Assembly: GCA_963402885.1 (NCBI GenBank)
Contig: OY727096.1
Location: forward strand, 9,929,501-9,993,500
Direction: 5' to 3'
Source: Antedon bifida
Taxonomy: Eukaryota > Echinodermata > Crinoidea > Comatulida > Antedonidae
DNA length: 64,000 bases
Below, piece by piece: positions 46,131 to 59,254 of the stretch. The stretch's first letter is position 1, and each line of letters begins with the position of its first letter. The position numbers and the translations under genes were made by a program. Under the pieces are notes generated by a model. It was not told the DNA's origin and ran no database searches. It saw nothing but the letters and a program-made list of their open reading frames with translations.

Positions 46131-49100
46131 GTGCCAGATAGCATACCCGATTTGGCCATTGTGGATCAGTACCTGGAGTAACGACAGTTTATACACTTAT
46201 GTTTTATTTTACACAGTATTTGAAGCCAGGTCACCTCTGGTCACTCGTTCAAAACAATTGTTATTGTTATGATAATTATAATCGCCTTACTGACGATAAT
46301 TAGAAAGAGATAGCCTGTAGTTTACGTTATAGGTCGATTCATCTGTTTACAAAATGCACACGTTTAGTCGACTGTGTAGTGTTCATCATACAATTATTCA
46401 TGTATAAAACCACTGGGCACAATGAAATGTTCATTAACCCAGAAACTGTTGTTTTCGTTAAATGCGACTTCAGTATTCAAAATTTACTTGCAATGCTAAC
46501 GTTATGGTATGTTTATCCTGATTCATTCATGTACCATGCGCGTATCGATTATTCCGGTAGATGAACATGTGTCGGAATTTGTATAGGCCTAATTGCTTAA
46601 TTCAATACTATTGGTCTGACGTTCAATGAACCACATTATAAACATTTGCATCTGACATTTAACCAAAACAACTCAAAATATTGTCATTGTCATTTTGCGA
46701 TTATTTTATGGTGATTTTTTAGCAAGTTTTGTCTACAACTGTGTTCACTTTTCTGTTTATGATGGCTCGTTCGTCATGATAACATGGACCAATTTCAACA
46801 TGGTTGAATACATGTTTATTGTGACCTTTCATTGTTAATGAACTGCATCTTATTTATCTTATTTAGTACTGTATTCCCAATACTGGGTTTCATTCAACTC
46901 TTCGCACAACCATCCACGACGCAGTTCTCAAATCTACAAAAGCAATGCAATATTATGTTCACTAAGTACGCGTTTGTGATGCAGCTTCTTTGGATGTCAC
47001 AACTAGGTCTAAAGTTTACCTCAATAATTGCATTATTTTAGACAATTATATAATATAGTGTTTGTTCAGTGTTGCATAAAACAAAAAGTACAAAGGGTAA
47101 CATTATTCGCTTAATTTAACGGGTATTCGTTTATTCATGTCGTTTCGAATGTCGCTGTCATTTAGGCCTAATACTGCATTTGCACATCACAATATCAATC
47201 TGAACAATGTTTTTTTATGCTTTTTTTATATTTTGTCAATAATTATGTCTAGTTGATCATGGACTGGAACAACATATGGTTTAATGCGTGTTGTACAATT
47301 TTATTTATTATTATTAAATCCTCCGTGCATACATTTTTTCTGCATCGATGTCCATTATGGCCTCAAGTTGTTTACGTTGTGTGTCCAGTGTATGGAAGGC
47401 CAAATAGGCAAGGCACTGCGTAACTTAAACAACCATAGATGATAGAGGGTGTTTTTAAAGCAAAGTTAACCTCCGTGGATGTTAATTAATAACCCTCTAC
47501 CGTAAACTATTATAAATTATTTTTAGGATCAGTCAGATATATATGTTGTTTTATTCTCAATTTTTATTGAGTTTTACATATAAACAGTGTACGATTCATA
47601 CTGTATGCATACACTATTTGCAATTCATTAATTGCTGTACTTACTACAAAATAACCCATTAAACTAACACTAGGGATCCCATGCCTTAACCTTCGAATAT
47701 ACCTCACAGTAATAGCTTGCCTTTATTATATACTGCTGTGATAAATTATATTGAAATAATGTGTCAAAACCTAGGTTTAGCCTAACATTTGTTCATAAAA
47801 TGCCGCAGCGTGATGTGAATGGCCTGAGGGTAATATTATAAATAAATCTACTTAGTGTCTTTTTTCAATATTCAATGCAATCGCAAGGGATTTTGATTCG
47901 AATATGCAGTTTGCGTTATAAAGCAAGTATAAAGAGTTGCTCCATCACCACCTCCTTAAACAATGATTATACGCTTTAGCTTAAAACATTGGCTGATTGT
48001 TTCGGTGTATACATCCATAATTTAATAAAGCTTCCGTATGTAATCCATATTTTATATCAGTAATTGGAATCGGTGCTGTTTACTCGTTGAGTCCATTCTC
48101 CAATCGATGCCCAGAAGCCAAAAGCCAAAGTCTGTAAGGATAACGAGGACTTGTCATCTATAGTTTCGATTTTCATATCAACTGTTTATGTTAGACCTAG
48201 CACGACACGTAAATCTGTTTTAAGTGATCAGTATTTTAAACTCCATAATATAAACATGAAAATAAAATTCACATTGAATAATAGAAAAAGAATTATGATG
48301 TCGAGTCTGACAAGTACATAATAATGACAATCTGCTAAATCCATTTATATTTACAACACATCAGGGTTGTTAGCATACCAGCAATGAAACTTGCCGAGTA
48401 CCTATCTTTCTCCATATTTATGTCTTTTATGCATTACGCCATTCGAGTAATTATTCACGAATAACGGAGTTTTACTAGCGCCATCACAGAAGAAGAAAAG
48501 AAAAAGTCACGAGAAATAAAACTCTTTTTAAACTATAGCTATGTCACAATGTCATTAATAGTGTAAGATGTTCATCTGCTTTACAGTTTATTGGGTAAAT
48601 ATTTTTTGTTCGATAACATTTTTGGTCAAAGTGAATAATTATTATGTTACATTAAAATGGCATTAGAAATATAAATGTATCTTTTAAGGTATACAATAAA
48701 TACGATACGATAATCGTAAAACCAGAAAAAAAAGCGCAAAAGGTGGATGTACGCTCAAAAGATAAAAAAAACAAACAAAAACCCGCGTACAATTAGAACT
48801 ACACTTTACAGAATGGCAGTGAATTTTAATTGAGTTGTTCAGCGAAATTGAATTTTAATGCAATTATTCTGTAGGCTTTATCGGATTAACGCCGATTTTA
48901 TGAACAGAATTTCCAAACACCCTGGGACTTAACATTCGATTAATGTAAAACAGAGTCTGTATTAATATAATGAATTTATAGAAATAACATACCGAGTTCT
49001 CGTAATTCAATTTGAATGTGACACCTAAAAGTAAGTTTTAATTTTTCTATTGACCTAATATTCATTTTTGTCGTATAGTTAGCAGTCCGATTTCGTAGTT

Positions 49101-51921
49101 TTATTTATTTATCGCTTTTTTATCGCCCCGTGTGTATTTGTTACCAACAGCGAGGGATTAATCTTCTTCAAGGGTTACAAATGTCATGATTACATTATTA
49201 CCGCGGCCTAAATACTATTATTGATTCCTATTATTACTCATTTTATGGCTTATATAAAATGTTCCAGGTTGTTTACTGTAAGGGGCACATAATAGACTAA
49301 AAATAGAAACTATCACACCAAGGAGATATCTCTCTCTGATCACACTAACACTACTGTACTAGAAAAAAACAACAACCCTGCATGGCCTTACGAATTGTGC
49401 GACGACACAAAAAATTAAAGTTAAGTAGAGACTCACGGGATAACCCCCTGGATCTGGTTCCAAGGAGGCATGACATCCAAATACCACCCGTGCCTAATCT
49501 ACAAGTAGGCCTACAGTATATATTTGCTTTCTGTGGAATCAGCTTATTGTTACCAGAATTACCGCTGAGATACCATTTTATAGACGAAAAACATACATCT
49601 CAGACATATACAAATCGCCATAAATACAGAAATAGAAAAGAAAAATAACACAGTAATAATTGTTTAATGAAATAATGATAAAGTCAACACTTTTATGCTG
49701 TTAATAATGTATGAAACGCCATGTTTGTCAAAATGTTTATCATTATTTCAATATTATGTCGAATCGTCGGCTAACCCAGACAAGGATATCCCAATATTAG
49801 TCTAATATGATAGTTGAATGTTAATAACAGAGTTATGATATGCGTTTTAGCTTTATTTTCTTGGGTATAGCAAGTGAAATATTTTTTATAATTTATTTAT
49901 TTATAATAATATTTGGCCTCAGTGGAATTGTGAAACTGCATTTTGCCAGAAGAAGAACCATGATGGCTATCATGAAAAAGAAATAGCCATTCATTATTGT
50001 AGCGTGGGTCAGTTTGACCAAGGGAAATAGTGAAATTCATATTATATTTATAGAGTATTCTTGTTATATACCAATTTGTTAAGATATTTCTACGCATGCT
50101 CAACATGCTGTTAAATATATTATATATTAAAATTTTATTCAGATTATCAACTATTTTTCCATTTCGTATTATTTTCATGGTCAAATTATTTTCCTTTAAA
50201 CGTAGATTTAGTATTTAGTTTTTCTATTGAGCTGTTATCCATGGTTGCCATTGGAAAGACGTCATAATTTTAAATTCTTAAGTGACGTTGGTGAGGCTTT
50301 ATAACTTATATAATGGAAACGTTTTTAAAAAGAAGATAATTACTATCTGAAATTCCTTGTAAGGTTATACTCTATATACTCTGTATTCAACCGTAGAAGT
50401 ATTGTACCAAAGCCCTTCAAAAACTGTTTTTATTTCTTATATGAAAATCTCGGTTATTATTTGCTCATTTGTACGAAGACTACGAGTGAACCCAGTGTCA
50501 ACAAAATATTCAAACATTGTTTCACTTTAATTTTGTTCAGAAGCTGCTTCAGATGCACACCAACTTAAATTCAACTTATTTTATGTTTGTGCTAATAGAA
50601 ACATTTTAATAAAACTGAATACAATAATTGTGTTATAGGCCTACATGTATTATAATGCCTATAAGTATTAATAAGTATTGTATTTACGGAAATCATATGA
50701 AACAAATATATATATAAACTTCTACTATAAGAATGATATGGTCGTTCAGTTGTATTTATATTAATAGGATCCATGAAGTTAATTTCAATTTACTGTGCAC
50801 ATGATTGGTTGGTTGTAAAAATCGTTGATTGGCCAAATCTACCATGGAAGTATCTACAGCTGTTGCGATACGTCCCTGAAAATGGCCTAGATAGAGTTCA
50901 AGGGTCATTACTTGTTGCCTAACCACGTGATAGTATACATGGGTAGTTAGATTGAATATTGTATTGTTTGTATCATATTTACGTAGTCGATCAGCAAGAG
51001 TACAGCTTGAGTATTGCACATATATGAATAGAGGAATTGTGATTAATAACTGTGTTTTAGTAGAATTGTAAGTAACAGCAGCTGTTTTTAAAATACTCTT
51101 ATACAACGAGGACTGTTAACGTGTATACTATTGATAGTCTAATGATTACAGCATTTTCTGAATGAATAATACGTTTACGGTTTAAGCTCAACTTGGTACA
51201 ACAAACAGGCAATTGGCAATAGGATTTATAGCCGGGCGGACGTGTTTGTAAGTAAAGCCTCTTTGGTTAGGTCACTTTGTTTTGTACATTATTGCCCTAG
51301 ACATTTCAAACTACTGTCGAAATAACTGTTATTAACAACAGTTTTCAAATCAACGAGTAGCCATGCGTCATATCTGAGTGCTTATAGTAGGTCAGTCATT
51401 GTTAGTACGGTGGGGCCTACACACACGATTGAGTTTTAATAATGCAAAGTATTATAGAGTGTTTCTAATTTTTAAAATTAAAAACTAGTTGTGTACATTA
51501 TTGTGATGTGTCTGTGTATTTACGTGCACGCACATGTCACATATTTGTATATATTGAATAGTAGGTTTATTTTGACTTTGTTGGTAAGCCTAGTATACTA
51601 TTATATTAGGCCTAATGGTGACCATGCATTGTGTTATGCTACAGTCAATGTAGTATAGTTATTCAGGAAATTTGATAATAAAATACATTTATAAACAATT
51701 ATGTAAAAATGTAATAATAGATCAGTGCTATTAGGAAATTAGTCCTTAATTCGATTTCGTGCTCATATCAACGTATAATAATCAATAATGCAACGAAAGA
51801 AGCAAATAGTGATGTGCTTTGTTTGTTGTAAAGTATACGGTAACGGTACCAGCATACTATACACAGCGAACAGACTTACAACAACGTATCACAATATTAT
51901 ATAGCATTGATTAATGTCAAG
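46131..51921. other. AT-rich intergenic DNA with a small repeat fragment
   Basis: There is no convincing gene over 5.8 kb. A fragment at about 48595-48680 (TGAATAATTATTATGTTACA then TTAAAATGGCATT) matches the 3' part of the dispersed repeat in copy A, so it is a fifth, heavily decayed copy. An 88-codon frame at 49382-49648 begins in a reasonable start context (CTGCATGG) and is basic at its N end, but resembles nothing known. A 116-codon minus-strand frame at 50756-51106 likewise resembles nothing known. Both are plausible by chance. Confidence 0.45.
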
Positions 51922-52056
51922 GACGCGCGCGTACACAATAGGCTATGTAATGCTTTCATTAGTTTGACGCGCGTAAAAATAATGTAATATTTTTCATCAC
52001 ATTATGAACGCGCGTTACATATTGGTCCACCAATTCCACGGGAGTTTGGACGCGCA
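51922..52056. promoter_or_regulatory. Four GACGCGCG-type motifs at about 42-bp spacing
   Basis: GACGCGCG occurs at 51922 and 51966, AACGCGCG at 52007 and GACGCGCA at 52049, at intervals of 44, 41 and 42 bp. The surroundings are strongly AT-rich, so four CG-rich motifs in a row stand out. An inverted CCAAT pair (ATTGGTCCACCAATT) lies just before the fourth. It may be a phased binding-site cluster, since 42 bp is about four helical turns, or the relic of a 42-bp tandem repeat. No gene start is visible beside it. Confidence 0.35.
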
Positions 52057-52287
52057 TGACATACTTTGTATCGCACAATTATTCTATTGCTTTTAAAAGA
52101 AATAATAATTTGGGGTTGTTGAGGGTGACTGTAGCAAACATCGTGGTTATGATGTTAGCATATTGTACGTACAGTACTAATTAAAATTAAGATATTGGCA
52201 AAGTATACACTGAATTCTCTATCTCTATACTTTATAAAAAAATAAATAGTTTTTCCAATATTTTCCATTTAGTTCTTGCTCAGTAAA

Positions 52288-52438
52288 GCTCTGTCCACAC
52301 TATCAAATTTTATGTCACAACAAAATGTGATGTGCCCATGGACATGATGTCATATCACTACCATATTTGGGAATATCACTACCATATGTGGGCATATCAC
52401 ACATTTTGTTGTCACTAGTTTGATAGTGTAGACAGAGC
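52288..52438. mobile_element. Miniature TTAA-type element (AGCTCTGTCC family), best copy
   Basis: 151 bp with inverted ends GCTCTGTCCACACTATCAAA and TTTGATAGTGTAGACAGAGC (one mismatch). TTAA follows the right end; the left flank is TAAA. Inner inverted blocks (ACAACAAAATGTGATGTG and CACATTTTGTTGTCAC-like) extend the pairing. A short direct repeat, ATATCACTACCATATTTGGG then ATATCACTACCATATGTGGG, sits in the middle. It is related to 7053-7176 and 8306-8429. Confidence 0.85.
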
Positions 52439-52593
52439 TTAACGTTCACAATATTTTGACCCACTATATGCAAACAAGTACAAAGTCGTTGCTATGCAAA
52501 CACTGTAAACCGACAAGGTTAGATTTCGTTTGTTTTGAAGGCTTTAGGCCTACTTCAAATCCAATCCGTTATTATAATGTTAATATTAGAAAC

Positions 52594-52757
52594 TACACAG
52601 AACCCCTTTTTTGAGAAACCTCTATATATTTAATGGACACCAGCTCTACTATGGGGACACATTTTTCCTGTGAAGTTTACCATTACGACAAAAATCTTTA
52701 TTATAGAGCAGTTGGTTGGGTCCTGAAGGTGTCCACAAATTAGCCTGGGTTCTACAC
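52594..52757. mobile_element. Diverged Tc1/mariner-type miniature element
   Basis: The ends CACAGAACCCC and GGGTTCTACACGG are decayed forms of the CAGTAGAACCCC ends of 27046-27210. The length is almost the same, and GGACAC and GTGTCC motifs occur inside. The TA flanks are not fully kept. This is an older member of the same or a closely related family. Confidence 0.55.
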
Positions 52758-53215
52758 GGATAAACTAATCAGGAGACGAGTACCCTGTTTTTAAATATTT
52801 CTAATAGTTTAGTGTGATACTTTTCATAGATTAGAACCATTATTGTTTTGCCACGATTGTTATAGTTTATAGTTATAGTTGGTATTATTTGAAAACGGGT
52901 CAGGTTCTCCGTTTGTTCATGTATTTTATGCTCGTTGTCTTTACACGTGGAACGTAATATCAAACTTCCATTTTACAAGGCCTACATACAGCCTACAGTA
53001 AAGTATCATGGATTGTGCTATAGAAACACCAGATTATTTATACTTTTAGACAGTACACATTTCATGTATTTTCGGATGATAGTTTTGGCCATTCTTTATT
53101 TGTGGCGATTGACTTTGACTGGTCCTTCATGAGATGTTTAAAAATATGTTTAAAAATATGTTTGAAGGTCCTTTAGTTAAAATACAACCATTAGATTAGA
53201 CATCGTTTCGTCTCT

Positions 53216-53228
53216 AACTCGTCACATT
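53216..53228. repeat. Left target-site duplication of retroposon copy 2
   Basis: AACTCGTCACATT is repeated exactly at 53343-53355. Confidence 0.85.
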
Positions 53229-53342
53229 CAGTATCATACATTCAAGAAAATAATGAAAAACAGAGAGTATTATGTGAGAAATATGTAATTATTATGATGA
53301 ACGAATAAAAGTGGTAGGTTACACCACAAAAGAGAAAAAAAA
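53229..53342 (+). mobile_element. Short poly(A)-tailed retroposon, copy 2
   Basis: A 114-bp insert ends GTGGTAGGTTACACCAC, a small hairpin, followed by AAAAGAG and a run of A. It is flanked by 13-bp direct repeats. The last 45 or so bases align with copy 1 at 27313-27417 (AGAAATA, GATGAA, GAATAAA, GTGGT, CCACAAAAGAG), while the 5' parts differ more. A shared 3' end with variable 5' sequence is typical of LINE-mobilised elements. Confidence 0.8.
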
Positions 53343-53355
53343 AACTCGTCACATT
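53343..53355. repeat. Right target-site duplication of retroposon copy 2
   Basis: This is an exact match to 53216-53228, directly after the A run. Confidence 0.85.
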
Positions 53356-55966
53356 AAGTGGATGGCATTAATTGGCAATTTATTAGTGCTTTTATTAGTA
53401 TTATTAGAGCGTTTAGTGTATGCAGTACTAAAATAACCATTGCACTCACTACTATATTCAATTTCCTATGTCAATGACATAACGAATTATTAGTGAATAA
53501 AAATGGTTATTGTATTTATAAAGTCATTGGCATCTGGTTAACCTAATTGGTTTTTAATAGCTTGAAGATAAGAGACGTATACAATAGAATGATGTACGGT
53601 AAACTGTGACTGTATCATAGATAAAACAGCATTAAATAGCATGATTAACAGGTTAAAGGTATGGCATATAAAATAGAAATCAATCAAAGATAATAATGTA
53701 CTTGGCATGTCATTTGATTGGAACTTCATATTTCTAATATTTTACGTAATTGTTTGTTTCACAAAAAGATAAGCGTGCACATAATGTACAGTATGTAAAC
53801 AGATTACTGTATCTGTAGGACCGCAAACTGTTTTATGTTTCCACAATAACAAAAACAACAGCATTAAACAGCACAGAAAATGAAGCAAAAAGCCCCCCCC
53901 CCCTCCCCCAACCGCACACATTTTTTGAGACACTCCTATTTAGAACTCGTGAATCTATCTCGGGAACAACCCTCGGGAACATTTTGCTCGCTCCCGAAGG
54001 TATCCCTTTAAAAGGGGTTCTATGTACATAATTTCAATGGATAATTCAATGAATGCCTTTCCGTCATTAAAATACGTGATTCACATTTAATAATTATTCA
54101 TAACAATATGATAGGTATCATTATAAATATGAATTTCATTTGCTGTTGTCCGCATGTATTCATTTGAACTCAAAACTTGCATAATGACCCTTGCGAGAGG
54201 ACGAGGTCACAATAGAAATCCAAAACTAAAGAACAATAAACCAAACAGGTTCACAATACGGTTAATAAACTTGGACGTTAATAAATAATAGATTCTATCC
54301 ATTTAAAATGCGTTCACTAGGCGTAATAATGACAATGGCATGAGCCTCCGATTAAATTAACGCCAGACGGATATAATAATGAACAACCCTTCTGTATACT
54401 CATAAGGTCTTATATCCAAAGCCGAATATTATCAGTAACAGTGTTGAATGTTAGACCAACGTCCAACCTAGAATCGTGGTAAAGTAAATCAAGCGATATG
54501 TATTTATATACTGTATTTGTTATTGTTTAAACTACCGATAGTGGTTATGGGAAGTAACCAGCAGTTAAATTCATTTTGTTGATAGAGAACTTCTACCTAC
54601 TATACCACGACCTAAAAACTTACGCACCTTCATAGCCTAATCCGCACACAAGTTGTGTCGAGAATTGAGCGAGAGGCCGAGATTGTCCTTACATGCCCTC
54701 AATTGGCATAACGTAATACTGTAGTTTTTAGGTCCTCTATCAGCAAATCCAATGCGCTTCCTATATATAATGGTACACGCTATATAATTTTATATTAGCT
54801 CATTAAATCGATTTTAGTAATATAAGGCCTACGCGTTCTGTCTCGTAAAAACGTAATATAAAACAACTATACGACAACAAATTCGTACAAAAGTAACATT
54901 GTGATAGCCTTCGCATCATACTACACTGATTCCATCTTCAACGATGAACAATGGATCTAAGCATATTGTTTGTATGATGGAAAGGATAAAACAAGTATTT
55001 TTAAATAAAATTCATTACATTCTTCTTTCTGTTCCATTGCATGGGGAATTTATAAAACCTCAAGCCAGCCCTACATGATATATAAACTAAGTTTGTATTC
55101 TAGACAGATTGTGCGTTGCAATATAAATACGAAGTGTTTATTTAGAGTTATATTCATAAGTTATTCATTTATATACATTGTCTGAAGAGGGTTATGATTC
55201 AGCACGAACAGCTCAGTAGACCCAGTATACAAGGCCTAAGTGTGTTGATTATTGGCAGTTTAAACAAATTTAACCTGACCGAGGACGTCTAAACACACTG
55301 TGCCCTCCGAAAAACGTTCTTGACATTTTCTGAAGTGTGGACATTTGGTTGTTATTCCGATTGTTCCTATATACTCAAACAAAATAAAGAAAGTTGATTC
55401 GTACTCGTGACGTACACCAAATTTTATCATGTTCACAAATGCTTGAATGATTGCTCTCGCGTCAGTTTGGTTCCACACGCGTCAGAGAGGATGCACACAC
55501 GAAGGAATTATCTATATCGTTTTATACATGAATGACAATTGTGTATGTCGCGTTCCCTTAACTTTGTTTGTTTTACCTGGTCATTCTTAATTAGTATAGA
55601 CCTGGCACCTTTGTTACACTAAAACAAAACAAACACACATATCGATTTTTCTTGACCATGAACCGTTAAACTTTACTTTAGTTCCCCTTGTTGCTTGCAG
55701 CCGTTCACAGAGTAGTGCCTGCCGAAAGGCGCGTTTATGGAAATGTATGCGGTGCGGTACCGGACCCGGTCCCACAAGCTTCTAACCCGTTCGACAGTTC
55801 GTAATTATTCAGAAATAAGTAGCCTGAAAGAATGCACAACAATGAAATGGCAGGGGAAATCTCTAATGACCGAATCCTAAAATATGTATTTTCAAATATG
55901 CAAATTAGGGAAAAAGATTGGTATAGGAATTATTCTATTGATAAATAGGCTATACTTTGATTTTAA
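53356..55966. other. AT-rich intergenic DNA with a C homopolymer
   Basis: A C-run interrupted by one T (about 53893-53909) stands out, and such tracts are prone to sequencing error. A GGGGTTCTATG string near 54016 resembles one end of the Tc1/mariner miniature family. No gene is recognised. Confidence 0.5.
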
Positions 55967-56083
55967 GGTTGGTTCCCACTTGGAGACAAAGTAGTTGTAA
56001 AACGCATGATTAGTCGTGATTAGTAAAGTTACTTGCGGTGCGCTTACGTCCCTGCGTTATTTCTGTCCGAGTGGGAAGCACGC
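55967..56083. mobile_element. Miniature TTAA-type element (TTCCCACT ends)
   Basis: The left end GGTTGGTTCCCACTTGGA and the right end TCCGAGTGGGAAGCACGC are imperfect inverted repeats, with 14 of 18 positions matching, enclosing 117 bp in total. TTAA precedes the left end (55963-55966), and a decayed TTTA follows the right. There is no coding capacity. Confidence 0.65.
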
Positions 56084-56569
56084 TTTAGAACTCCATCGTC
56101 TCTCACCAACCTCTGATAGCTGTGTCGGCTTTTGATCCCTTTACATTAGTCCCACATCTCCCTATGTAAGCGTTTAATGGATGTCAAATCTCCCATTCAA
56201 ATAAATGTTTCAGTAAAAGATTGAAAGGTGTTAGAATAAATCTGGTACAAATGATGATTCTATGTTGTATGATGGAAACTGTCATATCGTCAGCTTATTA
56301 TAAAGAACGAACCAGACGATATATCGAAAGGGTTAATGCACGACGCAATATAAGCTAAGGTAATACATGCCACGTAATCGCAACGCTTATTTTGCTTACG
56401 TTTCCATTTTGCGTGCAATCCCATTTGTGGAACATGCATTGGTGACACAAATCGTTCACAATCGCGTGAGACGTGGGCATAGGCTTAATCACATGACATT
56501 GCGTTGGCGTAAGCGTAATTTGACAGCGGACATATCTGTCTTAAAAATAGTTAACCGCTATAATAAGTA
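56084..56569. other. Intergenic DNA, no gene recognised
   Basis: A 67-codon plus-strand frame at 56367-56570 is rich in arginine (RNRNAYFAY, VRRGHRLNH) and in CG dinucleotides, but resembles no known family and ends next to the following element. Confidence 0.45.
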
Positions 56570-57176
56570 AGGCTGTGTTTATACAACACCCTAAATTTGA
56601 ACACGTCTTTAATTTTTAGCGTGTTGCACGGGCCGAGGTCAACCCCACAAAAACCTTGCAGTTATACATTATATAGTAATATCGTGTTATACTGTAGTTC
56701 ATAATCCTAAGTTGTATGTATACTCGCATGCATTATGAATTAATATGAGTTTTTTAAGGGTTTTTATAAAGGATCATTTCGTTTAAAATTTAGTTTATTC
56801 AGTTATTGAGTTTTTAAATCTGCTTTTAAAATTATGAAAAAAAAATGTTTTAGAATTAGGGTAAAACTATGCTACATTTTGCCAAATTATGCCAACATTT
56901 AAATCGGTTAAAATATGAAAAAAGGCACAATTATCTACTAGATTTGGTCAACATTTTCAAAGCATATACTTTTTTTTAACGAGAGGTCAAAACAATACCC
57001 TCAGGACACTTCCAACACGCCAACAGCAACCGGGAATCCACAAAATTTTAGGATTCAGCCAAGTAGCCTTTTTTGCAATTAAAATCTCATTACACGGAAT
57101 CTCTTCGATGTTATACAACACACTTCTCGTAGGCGTGTTGAATATGCGTGTAATAGCGTGTTGTATAAACGCGCCT
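56570..57176. mobile_element. Non-autonomous element with GTTTATACAACAC ends
   Basis: The left end AGGCTGTGTTTATACAACAC and the right end GTGTTGTATAAACGCGCCT are inverted repeats over about 23 bp with a one-base gap, 607 bp apart. TTAA follows the right end at 57177-57180; the left flank is AGTA, so the target duplication is not secure. Near the right end, further GTGTTG motifs repeat the terminal sequence. A 68-codon minus-strand frame runs across the right end and is not evidence of a transposase. Confidence 0.65.
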
Positions 57177-59254
57177 TTAAGATGTTTCATCATAGGGTCA
57201 AGTAAGCTACAATGACCTATGCTCGAAAATATATCATGTACAATATTTTACCAGTGTTGTGTAAATAAGAAATAATCATGAATATGATGATTGTTATAAA
57301 CTATAATTAAATACGTTTGCGTGGAATATGAAGCTTGTGTAATAATATAACTGCAGCGTATACGGTACGCTATTCTTTCGAAATTGAGACTGAAATTGAA
57401 CATCGTCCGGATTCAAGTACAGAAACACGTTTATCTGAAGAAGATTGGCAATACATACGAACATGTCCGCTTTAATTAATATAGGCCTACAATCTTCGCT
57501 GCCAAATAATACAATTAACAATGATACACACGCATTGACACTGGCTTTAGACGTCAGCCTGTCGTCAGTTTGCCAACCAAATCTAATAACATATATGTTA
57601 ACAAAGAATCATAATTGCATTATTGGGCCTGGATAGGAAGAGGAGTATATTATCATTGTGAAACCATTGCTGATAGTTCAATTTCAATGAAACACCTACT
57701 CAGTGTTAATGCTTGTGTGGCTTGTGTTTAGTGAGGAACAATGGCCACTCTTGTGACTAAAAGACCGAAACGTTAACTTTATTCACCCTTCTACTTTTCT
57801 TTGAATAAACGAATCTTTTAAAACGTTAATAGACCAAAACAAGTTTACAGTACAGTCACCATAGGTAAAATGGATCCATTTTAATTTTGTATTGGATTAA
57901 CAATAGGCCTATACGTTTGACAGATATGTGTTAATAGCCAATTACGTTGAATTGAGAAATATAGGCACGGTTTAATAGTTAATATTGTTGTACGTAAACA
58001 CGTTCAACGTCTTCCCATCCCAGGCCAAGATGTTAGTTTGACCTGCATAACCTTAATTTTCGTATACTTCTTTAAATTGTCCTTCTCTTGGCCTTTATTT
58101 ATACAAATATGTCTTTTTTTCTAAAATTAAGCCCAAAATAACAATAATGAACTTGAAACCAGCACCCACACGTTTCTAACCGCAACATGTGTTTTTAATG
58201 TTTATAGTAGTAGCTCGTGGTCGATCATTAAAACATGATTAGAACATGAATTTCATAGTATGTGGTAGTATAATGTATGTTGTTATTATGTCCTGCGTAC
58301 ATGCATTGCCGTCAATTTCATATTCCAGCTAGTGAGCTAGTGTTTTTTTTCGTGCATTCACGTTACTGACCATGGGCGACCATTAAGTCCAAAACACCCA
58401 GCTCGCCATATATTATTATGCACGTAGGCCTAAGTCTCGTAATTTCATAATCAACCATACTGTAGCGGATACAACAACCACCAACTTCAACCAAAAGGAC
58501 GTAAAACTAATAAGTTGTGTATGTTTCCTCAGTTATCGTCTGAACAACTGTAATATTGGTTTGATGTTTGCTTTTGCTATTGTACCGTACACTTCAGTAC
58601 CACATAAGTTCTCCCAAACGTGTCAAATGTGTCATATATACTCATATTTTGATTCGAACGCTTACTTGGTCAAGGTTGACTAACCGCCGGCGATTATACA
58701 ATTTTCATGTATATAAACATGTTCCTGACCCTATATCAATGTGTTTACCTTTTCCTCGAATCATGTCATCTTAAGGCCCAATTAAACCCCAAAACCGAAA
58801 CGATATCTAGAGAAAATCCATCCTTAATGTTTCTTCAAAAATAAAATCATTTGGGAGGGCCTGCTAGCGGCATCGTGGACATCACAGCGTGAGTTTACGC
58901 GCCAAACCTTGTTGCAGGCTATCGTTCTTTCTTGTCAGTGTGAATCCGATAGTTAACTCTACAGGTGATTGTCAAACTAGTTGGTTTATATCAGTTTGTT
59001 TTGATTACCACTAAATTCATCCAATCTGGAGTATCATTAAATTAGTTTGCTATCCATTGCTAACAATAACGGCAGACCGAACCCAATTAGTTTCTCTGAA
59101 CTTGAGGTCACTGTTGAGTAGTATACATGATTTTACCCAGTATTGTAGTTCTTTTGCGTTTATTTAAATGGAAACATTTGTAAATGCTCCTACTAGGTTT
59201 ACTAATAGCTGTTTTAGTTTGTTGGGTTAGTTGTTGCCTTCTATGTGATGTTGA
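57177..59254. other. Intergenic DNA with a possible Penelope-type fragment
   Basis: Around 57730-57810, CCACTCTTGTGACTAAAAGA then CCGAAACGTTAACTTTATTC resembles the GACCGAAACGTT motif seen in many dispersed invertebrate repeats, some of them Penelope-like. This is from memory and weak. No gene is recognised. Confidence 0.35.

Noticed and set aside
50756..51106. 116-codon minus-strand frame
   Set aside because: It resembles no known family, and an open frame of this length can occur by chance in 64 kb read in six frames.
51922..52056. CRISPR-like or iteron-like regular spacing
   Set aside because: The repeated motif is only 8 bp and imperfect. It is better described as a motif cluster.
57730..57810. 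Hammerhead ribozyme of a Penelope-like element, suggested by CCGAAACGTT
   Set aside because: The required CTGATGA core is not present upstream at the right distance, so only a weak repeat hint is kept.
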